From positions 126,001-190,000 of the forward strand of contig JAQFVV010011394.1 of assembly GCA_028023455.1 (NCBI GenBank): a stretch of 64,000 nucleotides of DNA, in the 5' to 3' direction. The notes below the pieces were generated by a model. That model worked only from the letters and a program-made list of their open reading frames with translations, did not search any database and was not told the origin of the DNA. The stretch is from Epiperipatus broadwayi. Taxonomy: Eukaryota; Onychophora; Udeonychophora; Euonychophora; Peripatidae. A program made the position numbers and the translations under genes. Each line of letters begins with the position of its first letter. Position 1 is the stretch's first letter. Shown here one piece after another: positions 51,801 to 63,800 of the stretch.

Positions 51801-54800
51801 AGCTTTATAACATTCCTTAACATTTGTTCTTTTTAGTAATGTAGAATACTTCACATTTAGTGCATTAATCCTGAAAATATTGTACAAATTGTATCTCAGT
51901 CCAATTGTTTAAAATTCAACATAGTGTCCATTAAACTTAAAGGAGTTATATTCTTCTAATTTATATGTAAATACCTTCATTTGCATACAATTTTTTTTTT
52001 AAATTAATTTTCTATTGGGACAATCTCTTTAGTAGTTATTTAAATAAAGGGAATATTTTATAAGTGAAAAAATTTGTAAGCAAACACTCTTTATTTACCT
52101 ATATGCTCTATATGCATAGACATTCCACATATACAAGAGCTAAAATAAAATAAAGTATTTCTAAAATATTCTTTTAAACATTCATTTTTTTGCATTGTTT
52201 TTATGTACAATAAAAAAAAATAAAGTATATAATTTTTCATATATAAGAAGAAAGTTATGTAAATATGCATATATATGTAATTATGGAAAGCAAATAAAAG
52301 CACTTACTACAGATTATTAAAATTGTAATAATAATAATAAAATTATTAAATATTCATAGAGGCAAAAACTCTCCATACAGTAGCGTCACTCAGTGCATGC
52401 CAGAATAATGAATGGATGCAAGAAGGTTTGTGCATAAATGAATGGCGCTACTGTGTGAAGAACTTTGCCTCTGTGAAAAACAGCTTGTGTAAGCATAAAG
52501 AATGGTTATCATGTGATGTTTAATGGTTTAATTATTAAATATTATTAATAATAATTATAAAAATTCAGAAGTATATTTTCATAACCATTCTCACAAAAAT
52601 AATTAAAAGTACTTCATAATTTTTATATTCATTATTAATATTTATCTTTAATACCACCTAATTGTGTTTACTATTGCTGTATAAATATATGTTTGTAAAA
52701 AACATTAATATAAATACATAGGATGTACATATCTCTAAATAGATATGCAACAAATGTACTACATGTGTCAATTACAGCTCTGCAGTCAAAACTATAAGAA
52801 GAATCAATAATAACTGAATGCTTTGTTAATTTTAAATTGCAAGAATAAATACAGCATGTTCAATTATATACCTCTTTTCCTCCATCTCTTCCAAAACCAC
52901 TTTGTTTGAAACCACCAAATCCTGAACTAGCATCAAAAATATTGTGACAATTAATCCAAACAGTCCCAGCTTTAATTTGATATGCTACTTCAAGAGCCAA
53001 TGTTATATTCTCAGTCCATACTGAGGAAGCAAGACCATATACTGTATTATTAGCTAAAGCTATGGCCTCTTTCGCTGTCCGAAATGTCATAGCAACTAGC
53101 ACTGGCCCAAAAACCTAAATAAAATATATCAAATTTAATAACTTCTAAGAAAACATTAAATATAAAAAACAATTTTCTAATAATGTTTAGATGAAGATCA
53201 GATTTTTGAAGTTAAGATCATTAACTCATAGTTTTGCTATTATGGTTTATGTACAAGAAGATAGCAGTTTAGTTATTTAGGACTGGTTATTCATCTTTCA
53301 ATACTTATATTCCTGAGGAAGTTTTAAATTTTTTGAATAATGGCAAAGTGCAAAACTTTCCATACAGTAGTGCCACTCAGTGAAAGCAAGAGTAGTCAAA
53401 GGATGCAGGAAGATTTTTGCATAAAATCCCTACTTATCCATTAACCCCAGCTTGCGGCTTTCCTCACCTGCATCCATTGATTATTCTGGCTTTCATTGAG
53501 CAGTGCTACTGTATGGAGAGTTTTGCCTCTGTGAAAAACAACTTATGTAAGCATAAAGAATGGTGATCATGTGATGTCTAATGGTTCAATGGTGGGGTGA
53601 TAAGTCTCATCAACTGTACATGCTGATAGTGGTGATTATTAATGACATTCATTACATAGATTTTTATTTCTTTTGGTTAGTTTATTATGAATAAAATCCC
53701 AACAAGAGAAATCCCATAAACAGCTATGCAACTGATGTAGTTCTTATGGTCATTGCAGAACAGCAGTTCTATTTCTAATAATCAGACAAGACTCAATTAA
53801 GTCTTACTTATATAAAAATCCATAGAAGTACAAATCCCTTAACTACTGGTATATATCAGTTTCAAGACAAGACAGAAATTAGAACTATAAAATGAAGATG
53901 AACTGAAAATAATATGAAACAGTGCAATAAGAATTAGATTGGGAATACATAAAAACAGAATTGTGATGGCATTGTTGAAAGAAATCATTGAGAATGAAAA
54001 AAAAAAGTGACAGAAAAAAGAGCTGTTAGGTGATCAAATATCAGTTTTTGAAGAATCTGTGTTTTGGAAAATAAATGATCCACAATTGATTTGATATAAT
54101 AAGTGTTTCATATTTAATTAATTTTAAGAAAATCTAAAATATAATGATAAACATTTATACACATATCAAATATCCTTTTAGATTTTATGATAACCGAAGA
54201 AGTAGTAAGAAAAAGGATAAGTTTAATTTTTTCATTTGAATATATATATATAATATTGACATGAATATTTTCATAGTTAACGATCTCAAATATTTTCTCA
54301 AATTTAATCCACGAGTGAAAAAAATCCAAAATAATATTTTATATTTTTATCTGTGAAAATAATATTAACATGTAGTTTATATATACACCTTTACCCCGTT
54401 TAGCGATTGTCTACTTAGCAATATTTTGCAATAGCGATCATCATCAATTTGTACCCACTACTTCGATGTACAATCGATTATTCACTAAAAAAAAAAAAAA
54501 AATTTGGCAGCCATCTTGAATTTTACGTCACTGATGACGTCAGAGATAGCTATATTAAATTCATTTTACCCAAAAGCAAAAGTATATTATTGTAATATGT
54601 ATACAGGTAATGACTTTGCTGTAATTGTATACACATACAATATTTTATTCATAAAACCCTTAAAATATCTATATTTACTTTATCTATAATACTGTATACA
54701 TCATTTATAATAAATAACACAGCAAATGTTCATCCACTTTTTCTTTTAAAATACGTATATATGTTCTACAATAATATCAACAAATTAAAAATCCTTCTCC

Positions 54801-57800
54801 TTTTTCTTTTCAAAAACATTATTTTCTTATCTCAATACTGAACATATACAGTATATATATTTATATAATACAAAAATTCCAACATTTCAACGTTGATGTG
54901 TAATTAAATAATGTAAAAAAAAGAGTAATAAAATATAGCAGTGGGAGAGAGATATCCTTGAAAATGACTGTATGAAGATAAACAGTTGAAACGGAGTTTT
55001 GTATTATATAAATACTGTATATACAGTATATATATATGTTCAGTATTGAGATAAGAAAAGTTTTTGAAAAGAAAAAGGAGGATTTTTAATTTGTTGATAA
55101 TACTGTATACAAATACTCCAATATATAAATACAGTACAAGACAAATAAAATACCATCATCACAAACTTTCAGGAAAACACTAAATATGAATATTAAACTG
55201 GTGTGTGTGTTTCTTAAATACGATATATTATTTTTAGAACACCTGGATAATTATGTAAAAATAGTTATTGATTTTGTAACTTCGTTAATAAACATGTTGT
55301 TTACACTCAAGACATTTCAAATCAAAAGAAAAACAACATTTTAAAACGATGCCGAATTAGAAAAGTTTTAAAAAAAAACAGATTGCATTTAATTAAAAAT
55401 CTTTCTACTCGAACGGGGGGGGGGGGCATTATTACATTACTAAAAATATACAGTAAGAAAAATAAACCTACCTGTATGTTTTAGAAAATTAGAAGTTAGA
55501 TTTTTTACTTTGAAAATAAGTTGATTTTTTTTTCTATATGTTCAATTAAATAATTAATAATTAAACCTTGTTTTTTAATTTGAATAATTTCACATAAGTA
55601 ATAAAATAAATGTATAGTAGTAATATATACTGTAATACAATTTTTAAAAAAAAGCACTTCAGTATAGATTTTTTATTCATTATGATGAAAAACTTCCACG
55701 GAAGAATATAAAAACTTTTAAATTCAAATTGAGTTTCATTGCTGTTCTGTACTTTTTAAAGTGAAAATATGCATTTTTTTTCCTAGTGATATAAAACTTT
55801 TCTTTTTAGATACTGTATTTAGTTATCATTGTCATGAAAAAATCAAGAAAATCTTTGAGCTTGGAAATCAATGTGGATATTTTACGTCACTGGAACCGAC
55901 CAATTTTTTTCCCACAGACCTCCATTATAATTACGTATTTTGTCTACGATATTCTTGCTTAACGATGAGTTTTGGAGGACCAATTGCCATCGCTAAGCGG
56001 GGTAAAGGTGTATATATATATACAAATTATCACATTTACACGTATTTTCTTATAAGATAAAAATTAACTATTTGTTAGGTAAGGGAGAAAATAATTTACA
56101 ATAAAAGAAATACGTTATTAAAAATTAAATATGTTTTTATTTGTCTATATTTATATTATTTTATATAAATGTATATGTTATAAAATTCCAATTTTTTATA
56201 TTTAAAGAGATTAAGATAACAGTGCAGTCAAATGAGGGTGAAGAGATAACAGATGTTATACCTGATATAAAATAAATTAATATTTTTTTCATTAGGCAAA
56301 TTTGGTGAATTCTGATAATCATCATCATCTATCTAGCTTCATCACTACAATGGTTTCAGAAAGTTCTCAGATAGTCTTTCAACCTGAGAGGTCAAATATA
56401 ATCTGCAGACAATAGTCATATGAAGCTCCCAAATTTATTGGAAATTGATAATTTAAGATAGGTTGGTAATAATTTAATTACATAAGGCTTTGAACTAACA
56501 ATATATTTATTTCTTTGGAATAAATTATGATTTTTCACATTGTTCTCTTTTTATTTTTATTCTCATGTATTTTAGTATTGAAAATTACACTTAAATTTAT
56601 GCTTATTTTGTAATATATACACACATGTAAATGATTGTATTATTATTATCAGTTTAATTATATTATTTTATGTTAAAAATATATATAGTGTTTTGAAAAA
56701 TGGCAGACATGTTTGTGCACTCCAGAAAAAACTAGAATTTATGCGTAAGGCTGTTTTTAGATCGCGCTCTGATAGCTGAGGAATTTAATTAGTGCATTGA
56801 CGTAATGGCGACCGACAATTCCTAGAAATATTTGCTAATTACAAATGTTTCTAGATAAGAGACGTTACCTTATTGATCAGTGCATTGATTGATTGTTGCA
56901 GTTTCAGAGAGTGATAAGAAGACTGGGTAACATCGAGCAGTGTAACAGAGAGAGCAGTAGAGAGCAGTCAAGCAGTATTGAGTAAGCAGTATTTTAAGTA
57001 GAGATATCTCGCGTCAGTGCTCGCGATTAATGATCAGCGCCCAGTGGAAATGTAGTTCACGGGTGTAGCTGAAAGAGACTGCAGCGGAGATATTGAGAGC
57101 ATTCGTTGGAGAGCTTCGTTGCAGACCAATTTGTTGGAGAGTTTCGTTGCAGACCAATTCGTTTGGAGAGCTTCGTAGCAGACCAATTCATTGGAGAGCA
57201 TTCGTTGCAGACCAATTCTGCAGAGAGATTGCAGACCAATTCGTTGGATAGCTTCATTGCAGACCAATTCATTGGAGAGCATTCATTACAGACCAATTCA
57301 TTGGAGAGCTTCGTTGCAGACCGATTCGTTGGAGAGCACTCGTTGGAAAAGAACAGCGTGGGAATTGTATAACGTTATTTGCTGACCACACAGTATGACT
57401 GGCAGTTATAACATTGGCACAGTCGTAAGTGCGGATATAACAATATATACTGTATAATAATAAAAAATTAATTGCAATAATACTTAATAATATTAATAAA
57501 ACTTTATTAATATATAAATAAAGATCATATATCCTTATTTTATCCAAGTTATCCTTTTTGTAGCATTCCAATTTCATTACAAATATATAGCATTATTGTT
57601 AATTATTATTATGTCATGTACCCCTAACATCACTGAAAGAATTAAGGGACTAAAATAGAACTGGTCGAGTATAATGCTAGAAGACAAAATAAAAGCTGGA
57701 TAGTTGAAGTTTTAAATAGGATCCAAAGAAATTATAAAAGGTCTAAAAAGAGATCACATGTGAGATCGATGGACAAAATAAAGGAGTTTTCTGGTATGAT

Positions 57801-60800
57801 GTGGAAAAAAGAGGCTAGGGGTTAAAAAAAAACTGCATTAAAATTTGAGATCAATCTCTTAAAAATTATGATGATAGCACTATAAATAGCAAATTTATAT
57901 ATATAAATTTGTGTAATGGGATTGAACAATTTAGATACAATACTAATAAAACTATTTCCCCATTAAGTTTTAATTATTAATTCTTCTAAACAGAAAATTT
58001 ATTTTTAGATAAGTAATTTATAAGATTTCAAAGTTTGTTAGAATAAATAATTGTTTAAATTTTTAATATAAAACTGAAGAACGATTATAAAAATAACTGA
58101 ATGGTTTATTGCTTTAGAGTTCACTAGAAAGTTTGAACATCATAATCATAGTTGGGTCAAACCTATCACACAAAATTATACAAAACTGAAAATTATTCAA
58201 TTAGCCAGAACCTACATTTTCATTTAAGATATATGTATATATATTTAACTTCTTATCATAGCTGTTAACAAACATTTTAACAACTGCAATAAGAAATCTT
58301 CTTTTTTCTTTAAAATATATATGACTTATAGACTATAATGTTCTTTTCATTGAATCCAAATCAAATTGTATATTCACCTTCTTTTCTTTTTAAAAACTTT
58401 ATTTCTTCTATTCACATCTTTAACACCCAATGTTTTCGTTACTTTTTGTCTTTTATAGATCCTTGAAAATGACTACAGAAAAAAAGTGGTCGAAATGTTA
58501 GGTGGTAAAGATATGAATATGTATATATGGTTGATAAGAAGAAATAAAGTTTTTAAAAAGAAAAGAAGGAGATTATATAATTTGATTTGGAGTCAATGAA
58601 AAGAACATTATAGTTTCATTTAAGATTTTTGTTTCCTCTTGATTAAATAGTATATTATAAGAAGGATTAGTTGAATAATGAAATATATGATTTTTTAAAT
58701 ATTTTGTTTTATTAGCATTGTCACATATTATTGCAATTAATCACTTTTGTAATATGCACAGTGGGTTCCAGTGAAAAACTGTAATTCTCTTACCAAGCTG
58801 CCTGCAGCGCCATTTCTAAATCAATACATGTTTAGGTAATAGTTTGGCTATTCACCACAAGAATTTTAGATGTATTAAAATTAAAGTTTCATTTATATCT
58901 AATATGGATTTAAAATTAAATCTTATAAGTACCAGTTATTAGATAAACTAGTGTTATAAATTCTGTGATAACAAGTATAAATGATAGTTTATACTTGCAG
59001 ATTTTCTGACAATTAAAGATGACACTATATATTGAAACAGTTCGATCTGAGGATCGATCTTAGTTTCATGGTTTTTTTTTCTTTCTTTCCTTGTTTGTTT
59101 TGGTTGTTTTCAAATCTTAGTATAGCAGATTTGCTATAAACCATTATTTCGCGCAATGAGGCTTTGTTCATCCAAGCTACATAAACTTAAATTGTTCATG
59201 TCATGTTTTATGTAGATAATTAAATAAATCCTTTAGATAAATATTGTAAGTAATAAAATATAATATATACATCGTGTGTGCGTGGTTTGGATACTAATAT
59301 AAGATTATTTTAAAGAGAAAGATTCATTGCGCGAATAATTCTTAATTTTAAATAGTACAGATTTATTTAAAAAAAAAAAAAAACATTTCAATGTACCGAC
59401 TGGGTAATAAAAGTGAAATCGCAAAAGGCCAGAAAATCAAGGAAGGCGGAGTCCAAAATGAGGTGACCAATGACCAGGAGAATTGTGGGAACTTTGGCCA
59501 TTTTAAATTGCATCATGTTAAATTGCATCATGCAGATTGCGTCATCCTGGATTACATCATTCTGTATTGCATCATTTTTTTTTCTTCTTGACCACTCCGA
59601 AAGAGGGGAAAACATCAGAGTAAATTTGGAGAGTGCAGTGTTAAGAAGTGATCTGTAAACTTTGATAATGTCGGGCTAGGTCCAGTAAGCTGATCCCTGT
59701 CCTGCCGATGAAACCTTCCTAGCCTGCCGAAAGATCATGTGATGTGATTCCAGTTGTCCAACTTTCATATGCCTATAGTTCCAGTTTCCAACCCTAAACT
59801 TTGAAAGCCAATATGTCATTATATCAAAAACCAAATGCGTGCCTACATTCTAAGTAATCATCATCGCAAGAAATGCGTCCGGACGACGAAAGAATGGTAA
59901 ATCTAATTTACATGAACTTTTACTTTCTTTAATGCCAGTCCCTTATATAAGTAGATTTAAATCTGTACTAAGTATGCTAAATATTTGTTATTATGTTTTT
60001 TTGTTCTTTTGATAAAATATATATAGTAAACCTGTAGTAAACTTATCCCTTTCCACCTGTTAAATTTCTTTACTCTAGTCTTTAATAACAAGTTGCTAAT
60101 GCCTTAAGTTTTACAATGATTTTAAATAGATATGTTATCCATCATTATATATATATTTTGGTTTTAAATTGATGTATGTGTTATAGTTTAATGAAGGATG
60201 TTTTATTCTATGCCACCGGGTAGTTAATATCTAAAATCTATTTTATCTATTTAATTGCATGTTTTCTGATACGGGGGGGGGGGGAGGAATAATAATCAAG
60301 GGTAGCCATTGTTGTGTTTACTACTTCCGAACGGTCAGGGAGGTATGAGATTCAGAGTGTAATTAATTAACAGTTAAATATATGATTCTCTAAGCTTATC
60401 GTGTGGTTTTAAATTACTTTATCAGACGGTTACGTGGGAAAAGTATGGTGGAATAAATAAGGTCTTATATAGATATTTATAATTTCTGCTTCGAGCATTC
60501 GTTCACCATGTTACTGGTTCAGTGCTATATTTCGTTTCCCACAGCTTGATTCGGTGTCTAGTCCGTGATTTCAAACAAGGGAGAGAGAAATTCTCCTAGC
60601 CTCCTCAGCGGGTGTAAATACTTGCCAAAGTGCGAGCCACCCAGTCTTCGTTAATACACCGCAAGCTATTACTTCTGACTATTATATTTGTTTCATATAG
60701 CAGCCAATCACACCACCCTATATTGGAAGATATAAGCTTATTCCCCGTCCCCGTAGTACGTGATGGTTTGATTTGTTTAAAACCAACGAGGCGACCTTAA

Positions 60801-63800
60801 TTTAATAAAGAATTTAGTCTAATAAAGATAAAGCAGTTAAAGTTTTGTTTGCTCTGATCCTCATATCTCTCATACATAATTAATCACGTAAACAAATTAA
60901 TTGTTTAAGTTACGCTAATATTATATTTAAAAGAAATCATCTGTGGTATTGCCTACACCGGTCATAGATAAAATGATTATAAAGCAAACCAAAATATTGA
61001 ATGCAATGTTGTCCGTCGATTACAGCTGTATAGATTTCCGTTAAAGACTAGAAGTAAAATAAGTAATGTTGTATATAACAAGTAATTATATTGTGTTTAG
61101 ATTTTATCTAATCGTAAGAATAATTATTAAACATTTGTGTAATCTAGTTTGTCTCTCTCTTCATTAAATAATTATTTCACCGTCATTTGATTACTGTCTG
61201 TATCGACAACACGAGAATATATATATTGCATTGATTGTACCTAGCGTTGAGCATCCACCGCGCAGTTATATATAGATAAGTTAGGCAGAATTATTGTCTG
61301 TGTTCCCACCGAGCTAGTGTTAGGCGATACCATGTACTATGGATTCTGTTATACCTCAGTCACTTGTGCGCAGGGTTTGAACTCGGTTTGGTTTCGGATT
61401 TAGTTCTGGAATTGGTCTGGGTTTGAAGTCGGTTTCTGTGTGTAGTTGATGGGTTGCGGTTGACCGGTACAATATATGCATCTAATATTTTTATTTTTAT
61501 ATTAATATGTATCATTCTCATTTTAATAAACAATCTTTTTCAAAAATATATTACCCATTTATATTTAATTTAATATCATTAATAGGCAAATTATATTTTA
61601 TGCTGATGCTCCCAAAAATTTTAATGGCGCTTCTCAATGCTCATTAAAATTTATGATGCATCTCAATGTATATTAAGAAATGAAAACTAAAGTCAAATTA
61701 TCATTAATGACATCATTTGTTATAACTTAATTGCAACATCCTACGATTCAATCACAGATTTAACATGCACATAAAGGCAAAAAAGAGACATTATCTTTCG
61801 AAAATTGCTTACAAGTAGATATTGCCAATTGAATTAAAGATTTGGTTGTTTGTAATTTTTTATTTGTTACTTTCTACTTACAACATGTTTGTTGAATTTC
61901 TGATATAAAAAGATCAGTTACATCTTTAAAAAGGAATCCTGAATCAAAGGTAGACACCATCGATACCTTAACTAATGTCTAACAATTAATCAATGATTAA
62001 AAAAAAAAGAACTTACTTGAGATCTTTGCACAATGAGATAGTAAAAAAAATATTTAGTTACTATAAGAATGAACCCGGAATATATGGTGAAAACGTTTTA
62101 TTAGGATGAATTAGACATGAGATATTAAAAAATATAAAAGAAAATTTGAAGCCTACTTTTATTTCAATTCAAAAATTAGGATGACAAGATTATAAAACCA
62201 TTAAATTAACTTGAGTGATATGCCATTATAGAATCCATTATTGTAAAATCATATCTTGGCATTGGATATATGAAACAAATAAACAATACGCTGATTCAGC
62301 ATGAAATACATATATTGGAAATCATTTATCTTTTTCACGTATGTGTGGTCATGGATATCTATCGTATAAAATAGAGTGGATAGAGCTTGAAAATCTGGGT
62401 TCAAATCCCCTATAATTACATATAAACTCCAAGTATATAAATTATACTTGTATTCAAATAATATAGAATTTCCTAAAAAATATTTTCTAGTGAATATTTC
62501 AAGGACCTTGATCATTTTATTGGGAAGATATGGCTGAAAATAGAATACAATGAAAAGCTACAATTAGACAAGGTATTGAAGGCTTTTAAAAAGAAAACTT
62601 TGCTACAGAAAAAGTTAAAAGACAGCAATATCAAATAAATAAAATAATGGATGAACATATTTTATAAGTGAATGTATTAGATGTTCATGGATTTGTTTGT
62701 ATAATCATTGCAAACCCATATCTATTTTTTGTTGTTTATTTGTCTATATCTATCTTCTTTTTTTTTATCATGGAATTGGAATACCCCATATTTGTTGATG
62801 AACATACAATTATATGATTAATAAATAATGCATAATTTAAAAGCATTAGTAGCAAAAAACTTATGATGAAACCATCAATCTTGGTGCCATGTAATAAAAA
62901 ACATAATCAAAGAAGAATGGAAAGATATAAAAAGACTTGTCATTAGAAGCTGTAATATATATATAAAATAATCCCAGTGCATAACGCTATACTGAAATAA
63001 ATATACGAATATTAAGCAATTAAATCATTTCACATGGTTAAAAAATCCAGTACTGCCCTCTGTGAACTAATATATAAATACATTAGAGTTCGTATTTTAA
63101 AATAGCCAGGTCAAAATGATACCCTTTGACCTGTCTGCTATATGATGTTATATATTGAAATACAAACCAACTCAAACAAAGAACTTGAAATTTTAGCAAG
63201 CAACGATCTTAATTTTTGCTACAAACAAACATGTTTTACTATTATTATATAAAGACAAACTAAACTTTAGTAATTTTAATCTTTAAACCATCTGACACAA
63301 ATGTATATTTTGAAATACGAACTCTAATGTATTTATATATTAGTTCACAGAGGGCAGCACTGGATTTCTTAACCATGTGGGGTGATTTAATTGCTTAATA
63401 TTTATATATATATAAATTCATTATTATCCACAAGATATTTCTGTAATGAGTATTTGATGATTACTGATGCAAATTTGAAAAGTGATTAAATGTATTAGTT
63501 TTGAAATGGGATGAAGGACAATGGTAAAAAATGATTGACTTATAGATATGAAAGTAAAGAATGAAAATGTGGAAAATTTATTAAAGAACATAAGAGATCA
63601 ACTAATTCTAAAATTAGAATTAAGACAATAAAAAAATATATTAGGAATTATTTATATATACAAATAATAAAAAAATATGAATAATGGAAGTTTAATTTTT
63701 CATCATAAAATAGTTAAAATGATCTGTTTTTATATCTTTTTCAAATATCACAAATGAGGGAGAAACCATAGAGAATATTTACCTCATTAATGACAATGTC

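Larger units (their letters stand above)
40609..52871 (-). other. ALDH16A1: ALDH16A1 intron (12.3 kb), the largest in the window
   Basis: Repeats inside are described separately: 40.76-41.0 tandem duplication, 42.85-43.1 LINE tail, family B copies (44.41-44.69, 45.64-46.01, 52.35-52.53), 46.07-46.82 mariner, 48.04-49.29 foldback, 49.5-49.97 LINE, 50.6-51.7 hAT-like element. From 43.2 to 44.4, 46.85 to 48.0 and 51.8 to 52.3 kb I recognise nothing. A GC-richer block at 41.45-41.82 kb is unexplained. Confidence 0.7.
53115..63782 (-). other. ALDH16A1: ALDH16A1 intron (10.7 kb)
   Basis: Holds a family B copy (53.34-53.60), the 54.39-56.01 inverted-repeat element, a minisatellite (57.1-57.35), a LINE relic (57.64-57.83), a hairpin (58.33-58.62), a small foldback (59.14-59.35), the 15-bp motif array (59.50-59.58), a GC-richer block (59.4-61.5), a family A copy (62.28-62.47) and a palindromic MITE (63.0-63.41). 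56.05-56.69 and 61.55-62.25 kb show nothing recognisable. Confidence 0.7.

Noticed and set aside
52867-53102. ALDH start codon at the Met in LVAMTF
   Set aside because: The exon clearly continues upstream through VFGPV to a splice acceptor at 53115-53116, so that Met is internal.
57095-57350. CRISPR array
   Set aside because: The array has no unique spacers; the whole unit repeats, and the context is animal DNA.
57034-57577. Protein-coding gene with repeats (ADQF-VGE or NWSATKLS type)
   Set aside because: The translations come from a 28-bp minisatellite whose unit lacks stops in several frames on both strands. Unit length drift would shift the frame.
59388-59658. ORFs on both strands over the 15-bp array
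   Set aside because: Because 15 is a multiple of three, the array keeps frames open; no family or splice support exists.
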